64,000 nucleotides of DNA, from contig NC_013855.1 in the NCBI RefSeq assembly GCF_000010725.1, positions 1,282,501 through 1,346,500 on the forward strand, in the 5' to 3' direction. Of the stretch, positions 25,998 to 35,479 are shown piece after piece (the stretch's first letter is position 1; the number at the start of each line of letters is the position of its first letter). The notes below the pieces were generated by a model that was given only the letters and a program-made list of their open reading frames with translations, had not been told where the DNA came from and made no database searches. Origin of the DNA: Azospirillum sp. B510. GTDB lineage: Bacteria > Pseudomonadota > Alphaproteobacteria > Azospirillales > Azospirillaceae. The position numbers and the translations under genes were made by a program.

Positions 25998-28292
25998 ATG
26001 GAATCGTCTAGCGAAAACGACATCCTGGACATCATCGACGATGATGAACAGATTGATGGTCCCGCCACCGGCAGGGTATGGCGCCTGTTGCTGGTCGACG
26101 ACGACGACATCGTCCATGAATCGACGAAATACTCGCTGCGCGACGTCGAGATTCTCGGCCGCCGGCTCGAGATGACCCATGCGAAATCGGCGGCTGAAGC
26201 CCAGGCGATCCTGCGGCGGGACGACGATTTCGCCATCGTCCTGCTCGACGTCGTCATGGAGACGCCGGATGCCGGGCTGAAGCTCGTCCGCATCATCCGG
26301 GAGGAGCTGAAGCTGACCGCGGTGCGGATCATCCTGCGCACCGGCCAGCCGGGCTACGCCCCGGAATTGTCGGTGATCCGCGACTATGACATCGACGATT
26401 ACCGGACCAAATCGGAACTGACGCGCATCCGGCTGCTGACCTCGCTGTACACGGCGTTGCGCGCCTACAGCCACATCCACGCCCTGGAGCTGAGCCGCCA
26501 GGGGCTGGAGCGGATCATCGCGGCCTCGGCCGGGCTGTTCCGGCGCAGCTCCCTGCGATCCTTCTGCGAGGGCACCCTGCTCCAATTGAGCGGCCTTCTC
26601 GACATCGAGGCGAGCGGCTTCGTCCTCGCCCGGGTCACCTCGCCCGCCGCGGCGACGGAGACGGCGATGAGGAGCGGGGATGGCGGCGAGCCGGTCATCC
26701 TGGCGGCGGCCGGGCCGTTCCGCCACCTGTCCGGCACGCATCTGAGCCGGATGGACGACGAACGGCTGCGCGGCCTGATCGCGTCGGCGCTGGAGACCAG
26801 GCGGAGCCTCTATCTGGAAAAGGCCACCGTCCTCTACATCCCCGGACAGTCCGGCGACGATCTCGCCATCTATGTCGCGACCGGCCGGGATGTCGGACCG
26901 GACGGCAGGCGTCTGCTGGAAGTCTTCTGCTCCAACGTGGCGCTCGGTTTCGACAATGTGTCGCTGCTCGACGATGTCCGCTCGCTCGCCTACTACGACC
27001 CGCTGACCAAGCTTCCCAACCGCGCCCTCTTCCATGAGGAGATCGGCCGCCGGCTCGCCAGCCCGCCGCCGCCGGGCGGCAGGCTGGTCGTCCTGCTTCT
27101 CGATCTCGATCATTTCCAGGCGGTCAATGACGGGCTGGGCCATGAAACCGGCGACCGGCTGCTGCTGGCGGTGGCGAACCGGCTGTGCTCGGTCTTCAGC
27201 GAACCGCAGGCGGTCAGCCGGATCGCCAGCGACATGTTCGGGGTGCTGGCCTGGCTGAAGCCGCCGGCCGATCCGCGGAGCCTGCTCCAGGCCATCGAAC
27301 TCTGCTTCGTCGACCCCTTCACCATCAACGGACATCCCATCGATACCCGGATTTCCGCCGGATATGTCCTGGCCGGCGACGGGGAGACCGATGTCGACCG
27401 GCTGGTCCGCCGGGCCGGCATGGCCCTGAAAGGCGCCAAGCGAGGCGGACGCGGTCGGATCCTGTGCTTCGACTCGGCGATGGAGGCGGAGTTGCAGGGG
27501 CGGCTCTCGCTGGTCAGCCGCCTTGCGGAGGCGCAGGCCAGCGGGCAATTCTCCCTGGTATACCAGCCGCAATTCTCCCTGTCGGACGGAACCGCCTTCG
27601 GCAGCGAGGCGCTGTTGCGCTGGCAGTTGCCGGAGGGGACCTGGGTCAGGCCCGATCATTTCATTCCGGTCGCCGAGGATGCCGGCCATATCCTGCGTCT
27701 GGGCGAATGGGTATTGCGGCAGGCCTGCCTCAATCAGGTGCGCTGGCGCGACGGCGCCATCGGACGGTTGCGCATGGCGGTCAACGTGTCGGTGCGCCAG
27801 CTGCGCGACGGGACCTTCGTCCGCACCGCCGAACGCATCCTGTCGGCCTGCAATGCCGATCCGCGCGACATCGAGCTGGAGATCACCGAAAGCCAAGCCA
27901 TGGAGAACGACCAGGTCCTCGCCATGGTCCGGACCCTGCGCGGCATGGGGTTCAGCATCGCCATCGACGATTTCGGCACCGGCTATTCCTCGCTGTCACG
28001 GTTGCAGCAGCTGCCGGCCTCCGTCCTCAAGATCGACCGCTCCTTCGTCACCGACCTCGGCCGGCTGCCCGAAAGCCGCAGCATCGCCGCCACCATCGTC
28101 AAGGTGGGGCACGAGCTGGGGATGACCGTCATCGCCGAAGGGGTCGAGACGACCGAACAGGAGGAAATCCTGCGCTCGCTCGGTTGCGACGCCGTGCAGG
28201 GCTTCCTCTACGCCCGGCCGATGCCGGCCGACCGGTTCGAGCATTGGATCCTCGACAGGGCGTCGGCCCAGGCGGTCGGCGCGGCGTCCTGA
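25998..28292 (+). CDS. Response regulator with DUF3369, GGDEF-like and EAL domains
   Basis: 764-aa cytosolic cyclic-di-GMP protein. REC domain (about 25-155) with LLVDDDD and Asp in [11 protein letters not shown]3369 (about 170-330); a GGDEF-like domain (about 340-500) in which the catalytic GG[DE]EF is replaced by ASDMF, so cyclase activity is unlikely; an EAL domain (about 515-750) with the metal and catalytic motifs [39 protein letters not shown] and AEGVET intact. It should hydrolyse c-di-GMP under phospho-control. An in-frame GTG at 25977, preceded by AAGGA, is an alternative start adding 7 residues. It converges on the kinase operon 15 nt away, a likely partner. Confidence 0.88.
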   Translation: MESSSENDILDIIDDDEQIDGPATGRVWRLLLVDDDDIVHESTKYSLRDVEILGRRLEMTHAKSAAEAQAILRRDDDFAIVLLDVVMETPDAGLKLVRIIREELKLTAVRIILRTGQPGYAPELSVIRDYDIDDYRTKSELTRIRLLTSLYTALRAYSHIHALELSRQGLERIIAASAGLFRRSSLRSFCEGTLLQLSGLLDIEASGFVLARVTSPAAATETAMRSGDGGEPVILAAAGPFRHLSGTHLSRMDDERLRGLIASALETRRSLYLEKATVLYIPGQSGDDLAIYVATGRDVGPDGRRLLEVFCSNVALGFDNVSLLDDVRSLAYYDPLTKLPNRALFHEEIGRRLASPPPPGGRLVVLLLDLDHFQAVNDGLGHETGDRLLLAVANRLCSVFSEPQAVSRIASDMFGVLAWLKPPADPRSLLQAIELCFVDPFTINGHPIDTRISAGYVLAGDGETDVDRLVRRAGMALKGAKRGGRGRILCFDSAMEAELQGRLSLVSRLAEAQASGQFSLVYQPQFSLSDGTAFGSEALLRWQLPEGTWVRPDHFIPVAEDAGHILRLGEWVLRQACLNQVRWRDGAIGRLRMAVNVSVRQLRDGTFVRTAERILSACNADPRDIELEITESQAMENDQVLAMVRTLRGMGFSIAIDDFGTGYSSLSRLQQLPASVLKIDRSFVTDLGRLPESRSIAATIVKVGHELGMTVIAEGVETTEQEEILRSLGCDAVQGFLYARPMPADRFEHWILDRASAQAVGAAS

Positions 28293-28307
28293 CCGCGCGG
28301 GGCACCG

Positions 28308-29954
28308 TCACACCGTCGCGGTTTCGGGACCGTCGGCGGGGTCGGTCTGGCGTTGACGCGGTGCCTCCAACGGCAACAGGAGCGTGAAGCGCGTTCCCCG
28401 GCCGATCCGGCTTTCCACCGCCACCGTGCCGCCGAGAACCCGCGTGACGATGGCATAGACGATGTGCAGGCCGAGCCCGCTGCCGCCGGACCCGAGCTTG
28501 GTCGTGAAGAACGGATCGAAGATGCGCGGCAGGACCGCCGCCGGGATGCCCGCCCCGTCGTCGGTCACCGTCACCGCGACATGGCGACCGTCCCGCTCCA
28601 TCCGCGCCGAGACGGTGATGCTTCCCGCCTGCGTCCCGTCGGCGAAGGCGTGCAGCATGGCATTCGCCAGCAGGTTGGTCATCACCTGACCGAAGGCGCC
28701 GGGGAAGCTGTCCATCATCACGCCGCCGGGCAGCGCCAGCTCGATGAAAACGGGGGAATGCTTGTAGGTCGGCCGCAGCATGGCGACGATTTCGCCACAC
28801 ACCTCGGCGAGTTCGAAGCTGCGGCGCAGCTCGCCCGTCTGGTCGACGGCGACGCGCTTGAAGCGGCCGATCAGCTCGGATGCGCGCAGCAGATTGCCGA
28901 CCAGCAGCTGGCTGGCCGTGCCGAAACTGTCCGAATAGTCGCGGATGACCGACCGGCGCAGTTCCTTGCCCTGAAGAACCGCCTGGAACTCCGCGACCTT
29001 CTCCGACAGGGTGGTCGCCACCGTCAGGCCGTTGCCGATCGGCGTGTTGACCTCATGCGCGATCGCGGCGACCATGCCGCCGAGCGCCGCCAGCTTCTCC
29101 GACCGGATCAGCTCATCCTGCGCCCGCTTCAGGGTGTCCAGCGCGGCGCTCAACTCCTCGGTTCGTGTGGCGACGATCTCTTCGATCACCTCCATGTGGC
29201 GGGACTGGCGTTCGATGAAGTCCAGGCGTTCGGCCGCGTGTCGCTTCAGCGTGGCGAGCGCCACCGCCATCCGTCCGATCTCGTCCCGGCGCGTGGTCCG
29301 GGGGATATCCACATCGACCCGCCCGGCGGCCAGCACGGCCATGCCATCGGTCATCTGCCGGATCGGCGCGGTCACGCCGCGGACGATCATCGCCAGCAGG
29401 CCGCACACCACGACAAGCAGGCCGAAGCCACTCAGCGCGATGGTCCAGGCGCGGTTGTCGATGGTCCGCTCCGCCCGCGCCGTCGTCAGGCGAAGCTCCA
29501 GCTGTCCGATCTCCTGGCCTTCATGGCGCAGACCGGCTGGGCCTTCCACGGCCAGCCTGTTCAGCGTGACCCGCTCGATGATCAGCCCGCCATGCGCCGG
29601 GGCCGAATCGCCCAGAGCGAGGAAGACCGACCCGCCCCTTTCGGTGATGACCACCCCGACGAAATCGGGATCCTCCGACAAGGGCCGCAGGATGGCCTGC
29701 GCCGCCGGCCGATCGACGTTCCACAAGGCGTCACCGACCCCGCCCGCCAGGATCGCGACCGTCTGCCTGGCCCTGGTCTCCAGCGCCGTCCGGGAATCCC
29801 AGCTGGAATAGCTGATCGCCACCGCCACGGCCAGACCGACCGCGAACAGCAGCGGAAGGCAGATCAGCCCGACGGTCCGCACCATCAGGCTGTTCGGGAT
29901 GGAGGCCGCCATCCGGAGAAGGAGGCCGGCCGGACCGGAAGTCCTGCGGCTCAT
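28308..29954 (-). CDS. Membrane sensor histidine kinase with CHASE8-like periplasmic domain
   Basis: 548-aa kinase. Two membrane helices (about 25-48 and 190-215) bracket a roughly 140-residue periplasmic domain containing GDALWNVDRPAAQAIL, which resembles the CHASE8 type. HAMP follows (about 215-270), then a coiled coil, HisKA with phospho-His in AIAHEVNTPIGNG and a complete ATPase domain (NLLANAMLHAF, DDGAGIP, GGSGLGLHI). Its ATG overlaps the stop of the BMP-type binding protein gene (ATGA), so the soluble protein is probably its ligand sensor. Confidence 0.88.
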   Translation of the reverse strand: MSRRTSGPAGLLLRMAASIPNSLMVRTVGLICLPLLFAVGLAVAVAISYSSWDSRTALETRARQTVAILAGGVGDALWNVDRPAAQAILRPLSEDPDFVGVVITERGGSVFLALGDSAPAHGGLIIERVTLNRLAVEGPAGLRHEGQEIGQLELRLTTARAERTIDNRAWTIALSGFGLLVVVCGLLAMIVRGVTAPIRQMTDGMAVLAAGRVDVDIPRTTRRDEIGRMAVALATLKRHAAERLDFIERQSRHMEVIEEIVATRTEELSAALDTLKRAQDELIRSEKLAALGGMVAAIAHEVNTPIGNGLTVATTLSEKVAEFQAVLQGKELRRSVIRDYSDSFGTASQLLVGNLLRASELIGRFKRVAVDQTGELRRSFELAEVCGEIVAMLRPTYKHSPVFIELALPGGVMMDSFPGAFGQVMTNLLANAMLHAFADGTQAGSITVSARMERDGRHVAVTVTDDGAGIPAAVLPRIFDPFFTTKLGSGGSGLGLHIVYAIVTRVLGGTVAVESRIGRGTRFTLLLPLEAPRQRQTDPADGPETATV

Positions 29955-31024
29955 CGGCAGGCCGTGGCGGTATCGGCCGGTTCCACCGCCAGCGATCCGG
30001 CGGCGATCTCCGCCGCGGCCCGCTCGATCCGCGGCTCCAGGCCGGCGATCAGCGCCGCGTTGGCCTCGTCCCTTGCCCAGTCCACCCCCCGCTCCGCCAG
30101 CCCCAGCGTCTGCACGCCGGCGGTCCATCTGCCGTCATAGGCGTCCTTCATGGCGAGATAGACGGCCACATCGACACGCTTGAGCGCCGAGGTCAGGACA
30201 TGGCCGGGAAACAGGCCGTTCTGGTCGGTGTCCACGCCGATTCCGAGGCGCCCGGCGGCGGCCATCGTCTCCAGCACGCCGATGCCGGCATAGCCGGCGG
30301 CGGCGAACACCACGTCGGCGCCGTCGCCGAGCAACCGCTCGGTCACGCCATGCGCCGCCTCCTTGTCCCGGAAGGCGTTCGGCCCGTCGCCGAGAAAGCG
30401 CCGGATAATCCTGACGGACGGGCGGACGGACATGGCACCCTGGACGAAACCGCACTCGAAGCGCCGGATCGGCGGAATCGGTATGGCGCCGACGAAACCG
30501 ACCGTCCCGCCGCGGCTCGCCAGTCCGGCGGCCATGCCGACGAGATAGGCGGCCTCCTCCTCACGGAACAGAACCGAGCGAACGTTCGGCAAATCGACGC
30601 GGCCATCGATCAGGGTGAAATGCAGATCCGGAAATTCCCGGGCGACGACGGACAGCGCCGTCTCGTTGACGAAGCCGGTCAGCAGGATGTTGCGGATGCC
30701 GAACCGCGCGAAGGTCCGCATCGAGCGGAGGCTTTCCTCCTCCGTCCGGACGATGTTTTCCCGGACATCGATGCCGGTTTCGGATTTGAAGCGCGCGAGG
30801 CCGCGCAGAGCCAGCTCGTTGAAGCCGCCATCGGTCTTGGTGTTGTTGAACAGAATGGCGAACTGCCGGTCGGCCGGGGTTTCCGCCTTGCCGGACGAGA
30901 GCGTCGCCAGGACCAACATCAAGACGAGAAGAAACGGCACCGGATCCCACCCTGCTGCGATCGATCTTACCGCACCGTGACAGAAATCGATTGCGCCGGC
31001 ATGTTCCAAAAATGACAGATTCAT
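29951..31024 (-). CDS. BMP-family periplasmic binding protein coupled to a kinase
   Basis: 357-aa basic-membrane-protein (BMP/PnrA) type binding protein, a family that binds nucleosides or autoinducer-like ligands. Signal segment VPFLLVLMLVLATLSSGKA. The ligand domain starts FAILFNNTKTDGGFNELALRG and includes GFVGAIPIPPIRRFECGFVQG and VFAAAGYAGIGVLETM. No permease or ATPase is nearby; the only coupled gene is the kinase, so it probably acts in sensing, not uptake. The start is uncertain: MNLSFLEH (31024) is used, and a start 27 nt earlier is possible; neither has a good ribosome site. Confidence 0.75.
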   Translation of the reverse strand: MNLSFLEHAGAIDFCHGAVRSIAAGWDPVPFLLVLMLVLATLSSGKAETPADRQFAILFNNTKTDGGFNELALRGLARFKSETGIDVRENIVRTEEESLRSMRTFARFGIRNILLTGFVNETALSVVAREFPDLHFTLIDGRVDLPNVRSVLFREEEAAYLVGMAAGLASRGGTVGFVGAIPIPPIRRFECGFVQGAMSVRPSVRIIRRFLGDGPNAFRDKEAAHGVTERLLGDGADVVFAAAGYAGIGVLETMAAAGRLGIGVDTDQNGLFPGHVLTSALKRVDVAVYLAMKDAYDGRWTAGVQTLGLAERGVDWARDEANAALIAGLEPRIERAAAEIAAGSLAVEPADTATACR

Positions 31025-31070
31025 GAAACAGGAAATCGAAATGAAACACAATGAATGGGTGCGGATTATT

Positions 31071-31092
31071 TCATTGATCTATTGTTCAATGA
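31071..31092. promoter_or_regulatory. Inverted repeat in divergent AT-rich promoter region
   Basis: TCATTGA and TCAATGA, 8 nt apart, form 7-bp perfect arms in the AT-rich 215-bp spacer between the leftward BMP/kinase operon and the rightward binding protein/chemoreceptor operon. A shared operator is plausible. Confidence 0.35.
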
Positions 31093-31239
31093 TGAATTTT
31101 CCGTGAATACATTGACAGGAAAGAAGATTTTAATAAGCGTTTAATCAAAAAAGCGGGATCGTCTCGTCAGATAATACCATTCGATATCCGTTTTCCTTCC
31201 GCCCCCGCCATTCGGGCCGGGCTTAACCGGAGTGTCGCC

Positions 31240-31983
31240 ATGATTGGAAGAATTGCGGGTTTGGGCCTTGTCGTGGCAGGTGTCCTGCTGACCGCCACCA
31301 TCGGGGCGAAGGCGGACACGGTTCGTCTGACGACCCTGGAATGGCCGCCCTATTCCGGCTCCCTGCCGGACAACGGTTTTTCAGCCATCGTGGTTCGCGA
31401 AGCCTTCAAGGCGATGGGCCACAATGTCGAGATCGAGGTGCTGCCCTGGCAGCGTGCCGTCCACAATGCCAAGGAGGAACCGGGCGTCGTCGGCTATTTC
31501 CCGGAATATCCGGCCGATCTCGACGGCTTTTCTCTCTCCGAATCGATTGGTGAGAGCCCGCTCGGCCTCATCGTTCCGGCTGGCGCCAGCATCTCCGACA
31601 CCACCCCCGCCGGGCTGGCGCGCCTGAAGCTTGGCGTCGTCAGCGGCTATGTGAACGCCAAGCCGGTGACCGAAGCCATCACCGCCGGCCTGAAGCCCGA
31701 GGCCGTGGTGGACGACGCCACCAACATCCGCAAGGTGGCCGCCGGCCGCATCCAGGCGGCGGAAATCGACCGCTACGTCTTCTCCTACCTGATGCGCAAC
31801 AGTGCCGATCTGCAGCCGCTCCAGGGCAAGGTGGAGTTCGGACCGGCGCTGGAATCGAAGACGCTGCATGTGGCCTTCAACACCAAGCCGGAGGGCCGCA
31901 AATGGGCGGCGATCTTCGCCGAGGGGCTGAAGAAGATCGATGTCGGCACCCTCCAGAAACAGCACCTGTCTTCGGCGCAGTAA
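31240..31983 (+). CDS. Family 3-like periplasmic binding protein coupled to a chemoreceptor
   Basis: 247-aa periplasmic protein; signal peptide about 1-25 (ending GAKA-DT). The mature start VRLTTLEWPPYSGSLPDNGF and later VVREAFKAMGHNVEIEVLPW match SBP_bac_3-type binding proteins (a YckB/PA-type subgroup often found without transporters). No permease or ATPase follows; the next gene, 44 nt downstream, is a chemoreceptor. This suggests an indirect ligand sensor for chemotaxis. Confidence 0.8.
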   Translation: MIGRIAGLGLVVAGVLLTATIGAKADTVRLTTLEWPPYSGSLPDNGFSAIVVREAFKAMGHNVEIEVLPWQRAVHNAKEEPGVVGYFPEYPADLDGFSLSESIGESPLGLIVPAGASISDTTPAGLARLKLGVVSGYVNAKPVTEAITAGLKPEAVVDDATNIRKVAAGRIQAAEIDRYVFSYLMRNSADLQPLQGKVEFGPALESKTLHVAFNTKPEGRKWAAIFAEGLKKIDVGTLQKQHLSSAQ

Positions 31984-32027
31984 CGAAGGATCGCCGCTGC
32001 GGATGCGGCTGCGAATAAGGAGTAGCG

Positions 32028-33593
32028 ATGTTCGGACTCTACCGTCGCAATCTCATGGTCCGCGTCCTGGCGCCCATCGCCGCCCTGTTCATCGTTCTTG
32101 CCCTGGCCGCGATGGCGGGGGTCGCCTACATGAACATGAGCGTGGCCCGCAACGGCCTTGCCGACCGCGCGCAAATGATCGCAACCGCGCTCGCCGGCGG
32201 CGCCAGCGAGGCGCTGTGGAACATGGACTCCAACGCGGCGACGGCCCTGCTGGCGGCACTGGCGGCCGATCCCGATTATCTCGGCAGCGCGATCAAGGAA
32301 AAGAGCGGCAAACTCTTCGCCGCCCATGGCGGCGCGTCCGCCCCCTCCGCCGCCGAGATCCTGGGCAGCGCCCCCATCCTGCGCGGCGATGGCGCCAAGG
32401 CGGCGGAGATCGGCACGATCCAGGTGCGGCTGTCGACCGGGCGCATCCAGGACGACATCCGCTCCACCACCGCCATCATCGCCTTGGCGGCCCTGCTGGC
32501 GGTGTTGGTGGTCTGCGGGGTGCTCAGCGTCATCGTCCGCAGCGTGACCCGGCCGATCGCCCAGATGACCGGGGTGATGAGCACGCTCGCCTCCGGCGGG
32601 ACCGAGGTCGAAATCCCGGCCATCGGCCGCGAGGACGAGGTCGGCAAGATGGCCCTGGCGGTCGAGACCTTCCGGGAGAACGCCCTTGAGCGGCGGCGGC
32701 TGGAGGCCGAGCAGGGCCGCCTGCGCGAAGCGGGCGAACTGCAACGGCGGCAGGCGCTGGCGTCGGTCGCCGAGAGCTTCGACCGCGATGTCGGACGGTT
32801 GCTGGCCGGCGTCAACGAGACCGCGGCGTCGATGAGCCTGTCGGTCGGCGAGGTCGCCGCCAGCGCCGGGGAGAACGCCTCCGTCAGCCAGACCGTGGCC
32901 CACACGGCCGAGGAGGTCAGCGGCAATGTCCAGACCGTCGCCGCCGCGGTGGAGCAGTTGGCCGCGTCGATTCGCGAAATCTCGGTCCAGGCCCAGAGCT
33001 CGCAAACCGAATCGACCGGCGCCAGCCGTCAGGTCGCCAACACGGTGGACATCATGGACCGGCTGGTCGGCGATGCCGGGCGGATCGGCGACGTCCTGAC
33101 CCTGATCACCTCCATCGCCGGCCAGACCAATCTGCTGGCGCTGAACGCCACCATCGAGGCGGCCCGCGCCGGCGAGGCCGGCAAGGGCTTCGCCGTGGTG
33201 GCCACCGAGGTGAAGAACCTTGCCGGCCAGACCGCCAAGGCGACGGAGGAAATCTCCGCCCTGATCGGCGCCATCCAGGCCTCGACCGGCGACGCCGCCG
33301 GCAGGATCGGCGACATCTCCCGCGTCATGGGGCAGTTGAGCGGCATCAGCGCCTCCATCGCCGCCGCCGTGGAGCAGCAGAATTCGGCGACGACGGAAAT
33401 CAGCCGCGCCGTTCAGCAGGCCGCCCAGGGAACCGAGCGGCTGCGCCAGAATGTCCACACCGTCGCCGACGCCGCCCAGCGCAACGGCACCGCCGCGGCA
33501 AGTCTGCATGGCGGCATCCAGCAGTTGGAGCGGAGCGTCCACGACCTCCAGTCGCAGGTCGACCGTTTCGTCGGAACCTTGCAGGCCGGGTGA
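32028..33593 (+). CDS. Transmembrane methyl-accepting chemotaxis protein
   Basis: 521-aa chemoreceptor. Membrane helices at about 10-33 and 145-170 bracket a short periplasmic domain with [20 protein letters not shown], closely like the sensor of the kinase on the opposite side of the divergent spacer. HAMP (about 170-225) and the MCP signalling domain follow with [20 protein letters not shown]. It ends without an NWETF-type tether. Cotranscribed with the preceding binding protein. Confidence 0.9.
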   Translation: MFGLYRRNLMVRVLAPIAALFIVLALAAMAGVAYMNMSVARNGLADRAQMIATALAGGASEALWNMDSNAATALLAALAADPDYLGSAIKEKSGKLFAAHGGASAPSAAEILGSAPILRGDGAKAAEIGTIQVRLSTGRIQDDIRSTTAIIALAALLAVLVVCGVLSVIVRSVTRPIAQMTGVMSTLASGGTEVEIPAIGREDEVGKMALAVETFRENALERRRLEAEQGRLREAGELQRRQALASVAESFDRDVGRLLAGVNETAASMSLSVGEVAASAGENASVSQTVAHTAEEVSGNVQTVAAAVEQLAASIREISVQAQSSQTESTGASRQVANTVDIMDRLVGDAGRIGDVLTLITSIAGQTNLLALNATIEAARAGEAGKGFAVVATEVKNLAGQTAKATEEISALIGAIQASTGDAAGRIGDISRVMGQLSGISASIAAAVEQQNSATTEISRAVQQAAQGTERLRQNVHTVADAAQRNGTAAASLHGGIQQLERSVHDLQSQVDRFVGTLQAG

Positions 33594-33606
33594 GGCCCCA
33601 ACGACG

Positions 33607-33642
33607 GGCACGCGGCCCACGCCGGCACCGGCGCCGCGTGCC
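33607..33642. terminator. Bidirectional hairpin between convergent genes
   Basis: GGCACGCGGC and GCCGCGTGCC form a perfect 10-bp stem with a 16-nt loop in the 58-bp gap between the chemoreceptor and deoR-type genes. No U-tract. Confidence 0.5.
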
Positions 33643-33651
33643 ACCTGCCGT

Positions 33652-34455
33652 TCACGCCTCCGCGCCGGCGACGTGAACGGCGAGACGCTCCCTCTCGAAG
33701 GCCCGGCCCAGAGGGGCGGGCGGCTCGGCATCCGTGACCAGAAGCCCGAAATCGCCGGCCGGGGCGATGCGGACGATGGCCGAGCGCGCGAATTTCCCGG
33801 CATCCGCCACCGCGACGGACCGGCGCGCGGCGGCCATGGCGACCCGCTTGATGCCGATCTTCTGCATGTCGAAATCCATCGGCGCGCCATCCTCGTCGAA
33901 GCCGGAAATGCCGATCACCGCCAGATCGAGCCGGCAGCGCTCCAGCGTCGCGATCACCGCGTCGCCGACCAGCGAGCCGTCGGCGCCATGCACGACGCCG
34001 CCGGTCACGAAGACGTCGATGCCGGGTCGGCCGGCCAGCAGACTGCCGGCCGACAGGCTGTTGGTGAAGACATGCAGGCGCCGCTTGCCGCGCAGGGCAC
34101 GCGCCACCGCCTCCACCGTCGTGCCGACGTCGAGGAAGACCGACGCCCCGTCCGGCACCAGTGCCGCGACGGCGGCGCCGATCCGTTCCTTGTCCTGGGG
34201 CGCGATGGTCTGCTTCTCGACATAGCCGAGCCGGACGGTCTGGTCGCGCACCCCGGCGCCGCCATGGAAGCGCTGGAGCAGGCCGGCGCCATCGAGCCGG
34301 ATGATGTCCCGGCGGATGGTCTGGTCGGACACCGCGAAATGCTCCGACAGGGCTTCGATGGTCACGAATCCCCGGTCCCGGATCAGTGCCAGGATTTCCC
34401 GCTGCCGCTGGGGAAGGCCGTGTTCCCGGTCGTCGGCGTTACCGTTCATCATCAT
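33652..34455 (-). CDS. DeoR-family transcriptional regulator
   Basis: 267-aa DeoR/GlpR-type repressor. The HTH (about residues 15-65) reads RQREILALIRDRGFVTIEAL and SDQTIRRDIIRLDGAGLL; the DeoRC effector domain has VFLDVGTTVEAVARAL, TNSLSAGSLLAG and VGISGFD-like segments that bind phosphorylated sugars in the family. Three consecutive ATG codons (34447-34455) leave the start uncertain by two residues. It is divergent from an ABC importer with repeated GAAAACGATCA motifs in the spacer. Confidence 0.85.
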   Translation of the reverse strand: MMMNGNADDREHGLPQRQREILALIRDRGFVTIEALSEHFAVSDQTIRRDIIRLDGAGLLQRFHGGAGVRDQTVRLGYVEKQTIAPQDKERIGAAVAALVPDGASVFLDVGTTVEAVARALRGKRRLHVFTNSLSAGSLLAGRPGIDVFVTGGVVHGADGSLVGDAVIATLERCRLDLAVIGISGFDEDGAPMDFDMQKIGIKRVAMAAARRSVAVADAGKFARSAIVRIAPAGDFGLLVTDAEPPAPLGRAFERERLAVHVAGAEA

Positions 34456-34488
34456 GCCGCCCAAATCCCGCGCCGGGTGGTTGTGGAA

Positions 34489-34499
34489 GAAAACGATCA
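34489..34499. promoter_or_regulatory. DeoR operator half, copy 1
   Basis: GAAAACGATCA, identical to the sequence at 34647-34657. It lies 34 nt before the deoR-type start, suitable for autorepression. DeoR/GlpR proteins bind repeated TTCG/CGAA-type units, and CGATC cores are compatible. Confidence 0.45.
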
Positions 34500-34646
34500 A
34501 TTCTTTACAGCACAGGGCATGGGCTGACAAGCGGGGCGGCGCGCCAAGCGCGGGACGCCGCCTTCCAAAGACGGCCCCATTCAACGACGCTGTCCCTGAA
34601 TTGCAGCCTCGTGGTCACAAAAGGATCATCGAGCCGTGGTATGTAA

Positions 34647-34667
34647 GAAAACGATCAGATTGTGATC
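34647..34667. promoter_or_regulatory. DeoR operator, copy 2 with inverted half
   Basis: A second GAAAACGATCA (34647-34657) overlaps a perfect inverted repeat CGATCA-GATTG-TGATCG (34652-34667... arms of 6 bp). It sits 27 nt before the permease start, over the expected promoter. The two copies are 158 bp apart, which would permit looping. Confidence 0.45.
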
Positions 34668-34693
34668 GAAATTTTACACCAGCCCGGCGCAAC

Positions 34694-35479
34694 ATGCCCA
34701 TCGTCACCGCCCTCTACCTGCTGTATCTGGCCGCCCCCATCCTCCTGCTCGCCATCGGGTCGGTTGGGGAGTCCTGGACCAACAGCCTGCTGCCCAGCGG
34801 CCTGACCACCGGATGGTATGGGCAGGTCTGGTCGGATGCGAGCTTCCGCCGGGCCCTCACCGTCAGCCTGACCGTCTGCGCCGCGACCTGCGCGGTGACG
34901 GCGCTCATCGGCGTGCCGCTCGCCTACGCCATCTATGGCGCGTCCCGCCATGGCGTGCGCGCCGCCGCCCGCGTCCTGTTCCTGCTGCCGGTGGCGGCGC
35001 CGCCGCTGGTTCTCGGCTTCGGCTTCATCCTGGTGTTCTCGTCGGACAGCCTGCCCTTCCTCGGCAGCGGCTGGCTGCTGGTCGCCGGCCATGTGGTGAC
35101 GACCCTGCCCTACCTGATGCAGACGCTGGTCGCCGACATGCGCCATCTCGACCTCGCCACGCTGGAAACCGCGGCGGAATCGCTGGGCGCCGGCTTCCGC
35201 CAGCGGCTGTTCGGGGTGGTGGTCCCAAGCCTGCGCCAGAGCCTGTCCTCCGGCCTGATCATGGTGGCCGCGCTGTCGATCGGCGAGTTCCAGCTGTCCA
35301 ACCTGATCGCCGGTTTCCTCTCCCGCCCCTATCCGGTGGTGCTGCTCCAGGCCTTCTACGGCGCCACCGGCTTCGCCTGCGCCGGCACCATGGTGCTGCT
35401 GCTGCTGGCCGTCCTGTCCGCCCTCGCCTCGGCCACGGCCGGGCGCGGGCTTCCCTCCAGGAAAGGGACGCCGTCATGA
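34694..35479 (+). CDS. ABC permease A (Fe3+/polyamine-type importer)
   Basis: 261-aa permease, about six helices, with the EAA loop ETAAESLGAGFRQRLFGVVVP. It is PotC/ThiP-like in length and pattern. The stop overlaps the ATPase start (ATGA). It opens an unusual order permease-ATPase-binding protein-permease, all rightward and under the divergent DeoR-type regulator. Confidence 0.83.
   Translation: MPIVTALYLLYLAAPILLLAIGSVGESWTNSLLPSGLTTGWYGQVWSDASFRRALTVSLTVCAATCAVTALIGVPLAYAIYGASRHGVRAAARVLFLLPVAAPPLVLGFGFILVFSSDSLPFLGSGWLLVAGHVVTTLPYLMQTLVADMRHLDLATLETAAESLGAGFRQRLFGVVVPSLRQSLSSGLIMVAALSIGEFQLSNLIAGFLSRPYPVVLLQAFYGATGFACAGTMVLLLLAVLSALASATAGRGLPSRKGTPS

Noticed and set aside
31785-33890. 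701-aa frame opposite the chemoreceptor
   Set aside because: Shadow of the MCP coding strand; repetitive His/Gly/Asp composition.
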